A stretch of 64,000 nucleotides of DNA from the NCBI RefSeq assembly GCF_004354985.1, contig NZ_SMSK01000006.1, positions 62,001 to 126,000 of the forward strand, read 5' to 3'. The first letter of the stretch is position 1; the number at the start of each line of letters is the position of its first letter. This document shows, one piece after another, positions 28,319 through 37,932 of this stretch. The translations under genes and the position numbers were made by a program. Source of the stretch: Segetibacter sp. 3557_3 (GTDB lineage: Bacteria > Bacteroidota > Bacteroidia > Chitinophagales > Chitinophagaceae). Under the pieces are notes generated by a model. It did no database searches. It saw nothing but the letters and a program-made list of their open reading frames with translations, and was not told where the DNA came from.

Positions 28319-28693
28319 TCAGGCCTTTGGTTCAGTATTGTCGGTAGGATTAATTTGTCTGAAAATCTCTTCCATCTTGAAAACATAATCAAGCGTATCA
28401 TCCAGGTAAAAGGTCAATACCGGTATGCGACGAAGCTGGTGCTTGATTTGTGCACTCAATTCGCGCTTGATCTCCCATGCCCTATCTTCTATCCGTTTGA
28501 TTGCACCGCTGGTATCCGCTACTTTAAATAAACTCAAATAGATCCTTGCCTCCAGTAAGTCAGGCGTTACCTGTACTTTAACGATTGAAACCATTCCTCC
28601 GTCAATCATGTTCAGGCCGAGCTTCATAAAAATATTATTCAATTCCTGTTGCAGAACCGCTGCCACTTGCTTCTGCCGTTTTCCTTCTTCCAT
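28319..28693 (-). CDS. rbfA: Ribosome-binding factor A
   Basis: The 124-residue KH-fold protein assists 16S rRNA maturation in the 30S subunit. Features are QKQVAAVLQQELNNIF near the start, VKVQVTPDLLEARIYLSLF in the centre and RIPVLTFYLDDTLDYVFKMEEI near the end. It heads the rbfA-lolE-type operon and diverges from the ABC exporter gene with 62 bp between starts. Confidence 0.95.
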   Translation of the reverse strand: MEEGKRQKQVAAVLQQELNNIFMKLGLNMIDGGMVSIVKVQVTPDLLEARIYLSLFKVADTSGAIKRIEDRAWEIKRELSAQIKHQLRRIPVLTFYLDDTLDYVFKMEEIFRQINPTDNTEPKA

Positions 28694-28755
28694 AGATCGT
28701 GTTTATCAGGGTAAAATTAGTTACTTTGTGGGGATTCGATTGATTTAAAACACTG

Positions 28756-30597
28756 ATGAAAAAATATTCGAGACTATTCAAATACTTGCGGTTTTATAAA
28801 AAGAACATCTTTCTCTATTTCCTGTTTACGGTGCTCTCAATCGTTTTCTCACTTGTTTCTCTTGGCACCCTTCCTTTTTTTCTTGATTTGATCTTTGTGG
28901 ACCCCTCAAGTGGCCCACCAACCCGGAAAGGAACAGAATCGGTAAAAGGCGCAGCAAACCTGATCAAATATTTCGATGACAAAATTCTCGACATCATCAA
29001 ATCAAACGGAGCCGAGGGTCCATTAATAGCGCTTGCAATTATCTGTGTTGTCATAATAGTGATGGTTTTGCTGAAAAACGTGTTCTTATACCTGTCTTAC
29101 TACGTGCTTGCACCAATGAAGAATTCGGTCATGACAAGGTTAAGGGGCGACCTGTACAACAAACTGCTTGATCTGCCTATCGGCTATTTTACTGATCAGC
29201 GAAAAGGCGACGTAATGAGCAGGATGACAAATGACATTGGTGAACTGGAGAACTCTGTGGTCGGAACAATGGAGGGGTTCATCAAAGATCCGCTAAACAT
29301 CATTATAATCCTGGCTACCCTCATCTTTCTCAGTCCGCAACTTTCTTTTTTCCTTTTTATATTTCTCCCGCTAACCGGCTTAATCATCGGCCGCATTAGC
29401 AGGTCGCTAAAAAAACAGTCCAATGTTGCAGCTGTTAAACTTGGTGAGGCATTATCGGTTTTGGATGAAACCCTCGGTGGTCTCCGGGTAATTAAAGCTT
29501 TTAATGCCGAGAGCCTCTTGCGAAACCGTTTTTTTACCACCAATGAAGAACTGCTGCATGTTCGTAACAAAATGCAATACCGGCGGGACCTTGCTTCTCC
29601 CCTAAGCGAGTTCCTTGGAGTGCTCGTATTATGCGGGATACTATGGTTCGGCGGAAGACTCGTACTCGGCGGAACCTCAGCCGGGCTGGATGCAAAAGGC
29701 TTTATCATGTACATTGGTGTTTTCACGCAAATCATCAGCCCGGCCAAGGCACTTTCAACTTCTTTTTACAATATTCAACGTGGAAGTGCTGCCATAGCCC
29801 GGATAGAGGAGATCTTACAAGCCCCGGTAAAGGTGGATGCAAATGAAAATGGTCTTCAACTTCCTGAATTTACCGACTGTATCGAGTTCAGGAATGTCAG
29901 CTTTCACTATGAAGAAAAGGTGATACTAAAAAATATCAACCTGAAAATTTATAAAGGCAAAACCGTCGCCCTGGTGGGCTCATCGGGTGCGGGTAAAAGT
30001 ACCCTTGCAGACCTGATTCCCCGTTTTCACGACGTTACCGAAGGAGAGCTCCTGATAGATGGAAAAAACATCAAAGAATATTCACTACACGCTGTACGTA
30101 CTCAAATGGGTATCGTTACCCAGGAGCCCATACTGTTCAACGACACTATTGCAAATAACATTGCACTTGGCATGGAAAAGGCAACTACCGAACAGGTAAA
30201 AAACGCTGCTGTTATCGCTAATGCACATAATTATATCACAACAAAGGAAGAAGGATACCAGACAAACATCGGCGACAGGGGTAGTAAGCTCAGTGGAGGG
30301 GAACGTCAGCGGCTTACAATTGCCAGGGCTGTTCTAAAGAACCCGCCAATCCTTATCCTCGACGAAGCAACATCATCGCTTGATACGGAAAGTGAACGCC
30401 TTGTGCAGGACGCAATCAATAAGATGATGCAAAATCGAACGTCTGTTGTAATTGCGCATCGCCTCAGTACCATTCGCCACGCCGACCAGATCGTCGTATT
30501 AGACAAAGGTAGCGTTGCGGAAAGCGGCACGCACGACGAACTCCTGATGAGAGGTGGCATTTACGAGAAACTCGTAAATATGCAGGAGGTCAGGTAA
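28756..30597 (+). CDS. MsbA-like ABC exporter (fused membrane and ATPase domains)
   Basis: The 613-residue half-transporter has an N-terminal six-helix ABC membrane domain (about 1-340) and a C-terminal ATPase. Motifs are Walker A GSSGAGKST, signature LSGGERQRLTIARA, Walker B ILILDEATSSLD and the switch histidine in VVIAHRLSTI. A polar insert after the first helix (about residues 55-85) is unusual for MsbA but seen in the Bacteroidota group. Lipid A core export is plausible but not shown by the sequence. Confidence 0.9.
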   Translation: MKKYSRLFKYLRFYKKNIFLYFLFTVLSIVFSLVSLGTLPFFLDLIFVDPSSGPPTRKGTESVKGAANLIKYFDDKILDIIKSNGAEGPLIALAIICVVIIVMVLLKNVFLYLSYYVLAPMKNSVMTRLRGDLYNKLLDLPIGYFTDQRKGDVMSRMTNDIGELENSVVGTMEGFIKDPLNIIIILATLIFLSPQLSFFLFIFLPLTGLIIGRISRSLKKQSNVAAVKLGEALSVLDETLGGLRVIKAFNAESLLRNRFFTTNEELLHVRNKMQYRRDLASPLSEFLGVLVLCGILWFGGRLVLGGTSAGLDAKGFIMYIGVFTQIISPAKALSTSFYNIQRGSAAIARIEEILQAPVKVDANENGLQLPEFTDCIEFRNVSFHYEEKVILKNINLKIYKGKTVALVGSSGAGKSTLADLIPRFHDVTEGELLIDGKNIKEYSLHAVRTQMGIVTQEPILFNDTIANNIALGMEKATTEQVKNAAVIANAHNYITTKEEGYQTNIGDRGSKLSGGERQRLTIARAVLKNPPILILDEATSSLDTESERLVQDAINKMMQNRTSVVIAHRLSTIRHADQIVVLDKGSVAESGTHDELLMRGGIYEKLVNMQEVR

Positions 30598-30631
30598 GCA
30601 ACTATCCACATAACCGGCATCAAGTAAATAA

Positions 30632-30659
30632 AAACGGGAGGCGCGAACACCTCCCGTTT
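30632..30659. terminator. Terminator between convergent ABC exporter and DksA-like genes
   Basis: A perfect 10-bp stem, AAACGGGAGG with its complement, surrounds an 8-base loop. It is flanked by A/T-rich sequence on both sides and can act in both directions. Confidence 0.75.
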
Positions 30660-30679
30660 AACATTAATATATTCTGCGA

Positions 30680-31648
30680 TTACTTTACGATACCCAACTT
30701 GGCTTCCATGCTTAGCGTAGCATGAGGTACCGCCCGCAAACGAGCTTTATCGATTAACTTACCAGTTACCCGGCAAATACCATATGTTTTATTTTCGATC
30801 CGCATGATTGCTTTTTCAAGGTGATCGATAAACGTGATCTGGCGGCTGGCCATTTGACTGAGCTGCTCTCTTTCCATGCTCATGCTACCATCTTCCATGG
30901 TCATGTAACGGTTATCACTTTCATCTCCACCCATTTCGTCCTTTCTTGTAATCAGGCCCTGCAAGTAGGCAAGTTCTTTTTTCGCAGCCTCAAGCTTTTT
31001 GTTGATCAGTTCGCGAAATTCATTTAGTTCAACATCACTATATCTCATAGTCGGTTTTAATGGTGCTTGTGCCGGGCTATCCAGAACACTCTTGGTAAAC
31101 TCCGGAGCATAATCAACCATCTTTGTCGTAGAGGTTTTTGGTACAACTACCGGCCCGCTAGCTGAAGATTCTTCCTTCTTGTCAGAAACAGGCTTTGGGT
31201 TGATTGCTGGTTTGTTTGGAACGATCACCTGCTTTCCAGCGGCTTTAACAGCGGCAGCTTTAGACTCAGTCTTCGACTCCTCCGGCTTAGCTACACCATT
31301 GCCGGAACCAGATTTTAGCACAGCTTTGCCGGCACTTTCTGTATTATCCTGGCTATTGGCCTGGTCTTCTGAAGGCACAACAGGTTTAGCGTCAGCTTTC
31401 TTATTCGGTTTCGCGGTGTTTTTTGTTTCTATTGGTGCTTTTTTCACTGATTTTGTCTTTAAGGTCTGTGCGGAGGAAGTGGACTCGGTTGTTGATACTT
31501 CCGGATCTCCCGCTTTTATATTATGATTAGAACTGTTTGATTTCCCGGACTGAACTTCATGATCCTTCTCGCGCGACAATCGCCGGGAGGCAGTGGAATC
31601 TTTCTCTGATTTAAGCGGCTCTACAGCTTTTAAGGGTTTAGTGGGCAT
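30680..31648 (-). CDS. TraR/DksA-like protein with long disordered N-terminus
   Basis: The protein has 322 residues. The first 190 or so are low-complexity Lys/Ser/Ala/Pro/Thr sequence. The last 120 resemble the DksA coiled coil and zinc-finger region: DVELNEFRELINKKLEAAKKELAYLQ, then KAIMRIENKTYGICRVTGKLIDKARLRAVPHATLS. Only one of the four zinc cysteines of classical DksA remains, in GICRVTGK. DksA-type proteins bind RNA polymerase secondary channels and alter promoter choice. The gene lies 4 bp after ileS on the same strand and is probably co-translated with it. Confidence 0.85.
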   Translation of the reverse strand: MPTKPLKAVEPLKSEKDSTASRRLSREKDHEVQSGKSNSSNHNIKAGDPEVSTTESTSSAQTLKTKSVKKAPIETKNTAKPNKKADAKPVVPSEDQANSQDNTESAGKAVLKSGSGNGVAKPEESKTESKAAAVKAAGKQVIVPNKPAINPKPVSDKKEESSASGPVVVPKTSTTKMVDYAPEFTKSVLDSPAQAPLKPTMRYSDVELNEFRELINKKLEAAKKELAYLQGLITRKDEMGGDESDNRYMTMEDGSMSMEREQLSQMASRQITFIDHLEKAIMRIENKTYGICRVTGKLIDKARLRAVPHATLSMEAKLGIVK

Positions 31649-31652
31649 GGCA

Positions 31653-34600
31653 TTAATCGTTTTTTAAGATTCTGACCTTTAGAGCAATGTCGTTTACCTC
31701 AATTTCGGTGGCACCAGATAGTTCACGAACAAAATCGATACTATCAGCCAAAATTTCGGCGCAAATATAGTTTTTATATTTATGAATAGATTGACCCAGT
31801 GAAGCATTTTCAAGTACTTTAACCTTTATCCTGTCAGTAAGTTCAAAGCCGCTGTCTTTACGCATATTTTGAACCCGGTTTACAAACTCCCGTGCTTCAC
31901 CTTCGCGAAGTAATTCGTCGGTTAACGTAATGTCAAGCGCAACGGTAAGGCTACCCTTACTTGCCACACTCCATCCCGGTATGTCTTCTGCCAGTATTTC
32001 CACCTCGTTTAAAGAAATAACCAATGGCTCCCCAATGTCAAGCGTGTACTGACCCTCTTTTTCCAACAGGGAGATTTCGTGCTGTGAAAAAGCAGCCAGT
32101 GCAGCAGACACAGCTTTCATCCTGGAACCAAGCTTCTTACCAAGGGCAATGAAGTTCGGCTTTATTTTCTTACTAATGAAGCCCTCAGTGTCGGTCAGGT
32201 ACTCAACCCCCTTTACATTTACTTCACTTGCAATCAGGCTCTCCACCTTTTGCAATTGCTTTTTCATTTCGGGGTTTAACACCGGTATTAACACCTTTTC
32301 CAAAGGCTGACGCACTTTGATATTCACCTTTTTCCGGATCGAGAGTACAAGCGAACAGACATCCTGCGCCAGCTGCATTCTTTCTTCAAGCGATGTATCT
32401 ATAACGCTCTCATTTGCAACCGGAAAATCAACATGGTGAATGCTTTCGGCATTGAATCGCAAAGTGATCCTGTTCAAATTCAAGAAAAGTGCATCGCTAA
32501 AGAACGGCGATATCGGTGCCATTAACCGCAACACTGTTTCAAGGCACTCATATAATGTCTGGTAAGCACTGATCTTATCCAACTCGTATTCGCCTTTCCA
32601 AAAACGCCGGCGGCTTAACCGCACGTACCAGTTGCTCAGGTGTTCATCAACAAAATCCTCTATCGCACGCCCTGCCTGTGTGGGCTCATAATCATCCATC
32701 TCCTCGTTCACCCGCTTAACCAACGAATTCAGCGACGATAAAATCCACTTATCGATCTCTGGCCGCTCTTCTAACGGTATGTAAGCCTCGCGGAACGAAA
32801 AACCGTCCACATTAGCATAGAGGGAAAAAAACTGGTAGGTGTTGTAAAGGGTACCAAAAAATTTTCGCTGTATCTCCTGGATCCCGCTGATGTCGAATTT
32901 AAGGCTGTCCCATGGTGATGCATTGGTGATCAGGTACCATCGGGTAGCATCAGCGCCAAACTTTTCAATCGTCTGAAAAGGATCAACCACATTTCCAAGT
33001 CGCTTGCTCATTTTGTTCCCGCTTTTATCCAGCACAAGCCCATTTGAAACCACGGTTTTGTAGGCAAGACCAGGATATTTTTCGTCGCTTACCTGGAAAC
33101 CACGCGATTTTAATTCCTCTTGCACATCTTCCTTAATTAAAGCACTGATGGCATGCAGGGTGTAAAACCATCCCCTGGTCTGATCTACGCCTTCAGCTAT
33201 AAAGTCAGCGGGGTAGTTTGCGGCAAACTCCTTGTGGTTTTCAAACGGGAAATGCCATTGTGCAAGCGGCATTGCTCCGCTGTCAAACCAAACGTCAACC
33301 AGGTCAGGCACTCGCTTCATGGGTTTTCCCGACGCACTAAGTAATATAATGTCGTCAACAAAGGGTTTATGAAGGTCGAGTTCAGCAGTCTGCATACGCG
33401 CATTTACTTCGCTCCCCACGACCTCCCGGGCTTTATCTGCCTGGTCCCGGAGTTCCTCGATAGAACCGATACACACCTGCTCAGATCCATCCTCCGTTTT
33501 CCATATTGGTAGCGGGGTGCCCCAGTACCGGCTACGGCTTAGGTTCCAGTCAACCATATTTTCCAACCAGTTCCCAAATCGCCCTTCTCCGGTCGACTTT
33601 GGTTTCCAGTTGATTGTTTTGTTTAGCTCCACCATACGGTCCTTCAAGGCAGTTGTCTTAATAAACCAGGCATCCAGGGGATAGTATAGTACCGGTTTGT
33701 CAGTACGCCAGCAATGTGGATAGCTATGTTCATACTTTTCCACCTTAAACGCCCTATTTTCCCGCTTCAGCTTTACAGATATGTCAACATTCACATCTTC
33801 ATACGCCTTATCGTCTTTATAGTTCTTTACAAACCGGTTACTGAATTCGCCGAGTCCGTCAACAAACTTACCCTGCCGATCCACCATGGTTAATATTCCA
33901 ATTCCGTACTTCTTACCAACCTTAAAGTCGTCAGCACCAAACGCGGGGGCGGTGTGCACGATACCGGTTCCATCTTCCGTTGTCACAAAGTCGCCGAGTA
34001 GCACCCGGAAAGGATCGCCACCTGCGTTTTTAGGATCATTCGCTTCGAAGGGCAACAACTGCTCATAACGACATTCCTCTAAGTCGCGGCCTTTGAAAGT
34101 ATTAAGGATCGTATAAGGAAGAACTTTGTCCCCTTCTTTATACTCGTCAAGCGATGCATTTTCGCCTTCCGCTTTAAAGTATTTCGCCAGCAACGCCTGG
34201 GCAATTACAATATTGACCGGCAGATGCGTATAGGGATTGAAGGTTTTTACCAGTACATAGTCGATATTAGGTCCAACCGTCAGGCCAAGGTTCGACGGCA
34301 GGGTCCAGGGTGTTGTGGTCCAGGCCATAAAGAAAACCTGGTCGGATTGCGCAGAGTCAAACAGGAACTGCGACCTGTCGTCCCTGATTGCCTTGAACAT
34401 TGCGACTACCGAGGTGTCTTTAACGTCCTTATATGTACCAGGCTGGTTCAGCTCGTGTGAGCTCAACCCTGTACCAGCACCAGGGCTGTACGGCTGAATA
34501 CTAACGCTTTCATAAAGCAGCCCCTTGTCGTACAACTTACTCAGAATCCACCAAAGCGTTTCTATGTAGTTGTTTTCGAAGGTGATATATGGATTTTCAA

Positions 34601-35036
34601 GGTCAACCCAATAACCCATTTTATTGGTAATGTCATCCCATTTATCCTTGTACTTCAATACTTCGCGCCTGCATGTCTCATTATACTCAGCTACAGAAAT
34701 GGTTTTACCGATGTCTTCTTTTGTAATACCAAGCATTTTTTCAACACCCAGTTCAACAGGTAATCCATGGGTGTCCCAACCGCCCTTACGCTTCACCTGG
34801 AAACCTTTCATTGTTTTATACCGGCATACGAGGTCCTTTAATGTACGCGAGATCACGTGATGAATGCCCGGCATCCCATTCGCACTTGGTGGCCCTTCAT
34901 AAAATACAAATGGTTGCGCTCCTTCACGAAGTGAAACGCTTTTTTCGAAGGCACCGTTTTCCCGCCATGCATCAAGCACTTCTTTTTCGATAGCAGGCAG
35001 ATTTAAACCCGAAAACTCTTTATACTTTAAACTCAT
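31653..35036 (-). CDS. ileS: Isoleucyl-tRNA synthetase
   Basis: The 1127-residue class I synthetase charges tRNA-Ile. The HIGH-type motif is PPSANGMPGIHH at residues 49-60 and the second signature is KMSKR at 675-679. The insertion with the editing domain lies between them, and WDTHGLPVEL is clear near residue 90. Length and the PGIHH and GLPVEL variants suit the eukaryote-like IleRS2 form rather than the common bacterial form. ileS and the DksA-like gene are 4 bp apart. Confidence 0.97.
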   Translation of the reverse strand: MSLKYKEFSGLNLPAIEKEVLDAWRENGAFEKSVSLREGAQPFVFYEGPPSANGMPGIHHVISRTLKDLVCRYKTMKGFQVKRKGGWDTHGLPVELGVEKMLGITKEDIGKTISVAEYNETCRREVLKYKDKWDDITNKMGYWVDLENPYITFENNYIETLWWILSKLYDKGLLYESVSIQPYSPGAGTGLSSHELNQPGTYKDVKDTSVVAMFKAIRDDRSQFLFDSAQSDQVFFMAWTTTPWTLPSNLGLTVGPNIDYVLVKTFNPYTHLPVNIVIAQALLAKYFKAEGENASLDEYKEGDKVLPYTILNTFKGRDLEECRYEQLLPFEANDPKNAGGDPFRVLLGDFVTTEDGTGIVHTAPAFGADDFKVGKKYGIGILTMVDRQGKFVDGLGEFSNRFVKNYKDDKAYEDVNVDISVKLKRENRAFKVEKYEHSYPHCWRTDKPVLYYPLDAWFIKTTALKDRMVELNKTINWKPKSTGEGRFGNWLENMVDWNLSRSRYWGTPLPIWKTEDGSEQVCIGSIEELRDQADKAREVVGSEVNARMQTAELDLHKPFVDDIILLSASGKPMKRVPDLVDVWFDSGAMPLAQWHFPFENHKEFAANYPADFIAEGVDQTRGWFYTLHAISALIKEDVQEELKSRGFQVSDEKYPGLAYKTVVSNGLVLDKSGNKMSKRLGNVVDPFQTIEKFGADATRWYLITNASPWDSLKFDISGIQEIQRKFFGTLYNTYQFFSLYANVDGFSFREAYIPLEERPEIDKWILSSLNSLVKRVNEEMDDYEPTQAGRAIEDFVDEHLSNWYVRLSRRRFWKGEYELDKISAYQTLYECLETVLRLMAPISPFFSDALFLNLNRITLRFNAESIHHVDFPVANESVIDTSLEERMQLAQDVCSLVLSIRKKVNIKVRQPLEKVLIPVLNPEMKKQLQKVESLIASEVNVKGVEYLTDTEGFISKKIKPNFIALGKKLGSRMKAVSAALAAFSQHEISLLEKEGQYTLDIGEPLVISLNEVEILAEDIPGWSVASKGSLTVALDITLTDELLREGEAREFVNRVQNMRKDSGFELTDRIKVKVLENASLGQSIHKYKNYICAEILADSIDFVRELSGATEIEVNDIALKVRILKND

Positions 35037-35375
35037 ATGTTCTGTATGTGCTATATTCTAACCGCAAATAAAAATGTGTGCAAAGGTAAGGAAAGTGAAG
35101 GTTCACACTTCGGGTGTACGGCCGGGGATGGTGCCTGAGAATAATGCCCCCGACGTATCTGGAAGAAAATCCCGACCAGGGTTAATGCCCACACTCATAA
35201 CATGTTTATTATGGAACCGGCAGAAGTTAACTATTCGGCTCCGGTTGTGTCACTCCCTTGTACCGCATAACAGCAGGCAGCGCCGTTTCCCGGTCCACAA
35301 CAAGCTCCGGAATTGTAATCATCCCAATTATGGCGGGGTACATTGCCCATCACTGGTGAAAACAGCTCGAATGGT
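35037..35375. other. Intergenic region with dispersed repeat copy 2
   Basis: This 339-bp gap lies upstream of ileS and downstream of the TonB receptor gene. It carries a minus-strand copy of the dispersed repeat at 35237-35272. No gene is supported; frames in it lack domains. Confidence 0.6.
35237..35272 (-). repeat. Dispersed intergenic repeat, copy 2
   Basis: This 36-bp segment is the exact reverse complement of 4648-4683 and includes the 20-bp core GTACAAGGGAGTGACACAAC (35244-35263). The GGTCCCCAAAAAAT block seen downstream in the other two copies is not present here. Confidence 0.75.
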
Positions 35376-37652
35376 CTATTTACCTGTAACCGTCCACCTC
35401 ATACCAACAAATATTCTTGCTCCCTGGATCGGCGCATAATTGTACGAGGGATCAAAAGTGTACCCGTTGGGGTTGGTTTCAGGGCGGGGAACACCATTGG
35501 CGTCGAAATACTTGCCACTGGCTTTGTTAAAAGGATCATCCGGGTGAAGCAGGGGATTGGATGGAAGAAAGTTGAGAAGGTTTTTTATTCCGCCGTACAC
35601 TTCAAAGGTGCCTCCGAAATTTTTTGTTGCCTGCAGGTTCATAATGCAATATGTTGGCGACATCCCGGGGCGATAGTCGCCAGGTACAACCGGCAGGTGC
35701 ATCGGCCCATTTAACCTGCCTGTCCAGTCGAACGTTAATGCATAGCGGGGAAATGAATAACTCGCTGCCCATGTTCCCGAGAACTTGGGGGCAAACAACT
35801 GTGGTATTTTCTGAAGTTTGCCGGTGGCATCGCGTTCTACCTGGAATACATCCATCACGGTTACCCCTGCATTAAGCTTTAACCGGTGTGCAATCGACAA
35901 ATCTGTATTCAGGGAAACCCCCTTTGAAATTGCATGTCCGTCCAGGTTGTCGTAAATGATTTTGCGGGGATCGGTAATAAAATCACCAATGATTTTGTTG
36001 GAGAAATAAGTATAAAATACACTTGCATCATAGGAAAACAACACCGCAGCCGATTTAAAATTGCTCGTGTAGTTGAGGTTTACATTCCAGCTTTGCTCAG
36101 GCCTCAGCTTTTCAGTTATAACCACATCCCTGGCACCGGTTAGCGCAGAGTGGTCCTCCGTAAACAGGTTCACTACCCGGTAACCATTTCCACCGCTCAG
36201 TCTCAGGGTGTTATTTAAGTTTGGCGACCATTTTACGGCTACCCTTGGTGTTACAATACCACCATGTGCATTATGGTGATCAAAACGTAGACCTACCAGG
36301 GTGGTAACCTTTTCACTTGCTTTTAACTCATCCTGCACAAAGATACCAGGCAAAAACACCCTGTCGGGCCTATTTACACCATTAACGGCGGTAGCCGGGG
36401 AGTTGTCATCGTAACTGGTAAACCGTAAAGGCAAGCCTATCAACAAGTCATGTCGTCCATAGTTTGCTGCCCACCGCAGCTGCCCAAAGGCTACATGCTG
36501 TTTTGCATAATACTTTGTGTCGCCATAATAGCTATCCTGCAAATGGTAGTTGTACGAAATATCGGCGGAAAGATGGGCGTTAAGGCCGTAATTCCCAATA
36601 AATTCAACCCTGTTGGTCAGTATGCTTTCTCCATAAACCTGGTTGGATCCTCGCAATTTGTTGTTCCACTGCATTTCCCCACCCCACCGGTCTTCGTGCA
36701 CATACCTGGCTGCTAAACTTGCAAGCTTTTGACCTCTGGTGCGAAACGCCCATTTGTTGAATATGGAAAATCGGTTTTGCAAGGCGACATCGGTAAAGTT
36801 GTCATTATTAATATCCCGCTTGTTCCAATAATTGAAATAGTTAATACCAAGCAATGCAGTTGCATTACCAACCTTAAACCCCGTGCTCACATCTGTATTG
36901 TATTCCCCAATGCTTGTACCTGAAAAATCAACACGGAGCCGCGCAGCTGAAGCCGGCTCTTTGGTGATGATATTTATCAGCCCTCCCACTGCTTCGCTTC
37001 CATAAAGTGTTGAAGCCGGCCCCTTAACGATTTCTATTCTTTTAACCAGGCTGTTCGGTATTCCTGATAATCCATATACCGTTGAAAGGCTGCTAACAAT
37101 GGGCATTCCATCAATTAAGATCATGGTGTAAGGACCTTCCATTCCATTAATATGAATATCACCGGTATTGCAAACATTGCAGTTAAGCTGTGGTTGAACC
37201 CCGTTTACCATTGAAAGACTCTCAAAAATGTTCGGTGTCGGATTTTTGTTAAACAACACGGGGGTATAAACTTCTACTGAAATGGGGCTTTCCATTTTTG
37301 ATACGGCTCTCATGGTACCACTTACCACAACATCGTCAAGTGTTCGGGAGTCGGCAATCAGGGTGATTGTGTCTTCGAAGGTCTTCGCGCTTCCCGGCAT
37401 GAAGTCCTTGCTTTGGTGAATAAACCCAATAGCAGAAAAATGAAGCTTTAGCTTACCCGTCAGACCAGGCAACGCAAAACGGCCACTTTCATCGGTTATG
37501 GTGCCCCGGCGTTTTCCTTCGGGAACGACAGAAACACCTGCAAGCGGCTTACCATCGGCAATTACTACACCCCTGGTTGTATCTGTAACCGGCTGACCGC
37601 CTGTGAAAAGCGAGGTAGCGGCTAAAGTAAAAAGGAGTATTAACCTTATCAT
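35376..37652 (-). CDS. TonB-dependent outer-membrane receptor
   Basis: The 758-residue protein has a signal peptide, a carboxypeptidase-regulatory-like domain (about 25-105, GVVIADGKPLAGVSVV...TDESGRFALPG), a plug domain (about 110-230) and a 22-strand-type barrel. The plug has ILIDGMPIVSSLSTVYGLSGIP and VKGPASTLYGSEAVGGLINIITK. A CNVC motif (C158, C161) stands just before the plug loop. The substrate is not known; the layout resembles siderophore, cobalamin or metal receptors, with no transport genes nearby to decide. It is not preceded by a SusD partner, so it is not a SusC-type glycan importer. Confidence 0.92.
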   Translation of the reverse strand: MIRLILLFTLAATSLFTGGQPVTDTTRGVVIADGKPLAGVSVVPEGKRRGTITDESGRFALPGLTGKLKLHFSAIGFIHQSKDFMPGSAKTFEDTITLIADSRTLDDVVVSGTMRAVSKMESPISVEVYTPVLFNKNPTPNIFESLSMVNGVQPQLNCNVCNTGDIHINGMEGPYTMILIDGMPIVSSLSTVYGLSGIPNSLVKRIEIVKGPASTLYGSEAVGGLINIITKEPASAARLRVDFSGTSIGEYNTDVSTGFKVGNATALLGINYFNYWNKRDINNDNFTDVALQNRFSIFNKWAFRTRGQKLASLAARYVHEDRWGGEMQWNNKLRGSNQVYGESILTNRVEFIGNYGLNAHLSADISYNYHLQDSYYGDTKYYAKQHVAFGQLRWAANYGRHDLLIGLPLRFTSYDDNSPATAVNGVNRPDRVFLPGIFVQDELKASEKVTTLVGLRFDHHNAHGGIVTPRVAVKWSPNLNNTLRLSGGNGYRVVNLFTEDHSALTGARDVVITEKLRPEQSWNVNLNYTSNFKSAAVLFSYDASVFYTYFSNKIIGDFITDPRKIIYDNLDGHAISKGVSLNTDLSIAHRLKLNAGVTVMDVFQVERDATGKLQKIPQLFAPKFSGTWAASYSFPRYALTFDWTGRLNGPMHLPVVPGDYRPGMSPTYCIMNLQATKNFGGTFEVYGGIKNLLNFLPSNPLLHPDDPFNKASGKYFDANGVPRPETNPNGYTFDPSYNYAPIQGARIFVGMRWTVTGK

Positions 37653-37932
37653 TTATTTAGGCTTGTCTAAATTATTGTTTCAGCAAACTTAAACAATCCA
37701 TTCTGTTCTTACAATACTTTCTTTAGGATAGTTAAAATGTTCGTACGGCATCGGCATGCACGGCAATTCGGCTGATTGAAGTCTCAAACCGGGATGGCTA
37801 CAGGCGCGGTTAAAAGAAGAGATGACCTGGCATAGGGATAGCCAAAAGAAAATGACAATACCTGACCCTTGTAGGGGCACGGTTGTACGCTACAGGTTTA
37901 ATCGGTGGAGATTGATTAGGTGGCTTAGCAGC

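Noticed and set aside
35376-37652. SusC/SusD glycan-uptake locus
   Set aside because: No SusD-like gene is adjacent and the receptor lacks the length of SusC proteins.
37653-37932. Cobalamin riboswitch upstream of the TonB receptor
   Set aside because: A GATGACCTGG fragment recalls the B12 box but lies on the wrong strand for the receptor gene and lacks the other conserved parts.
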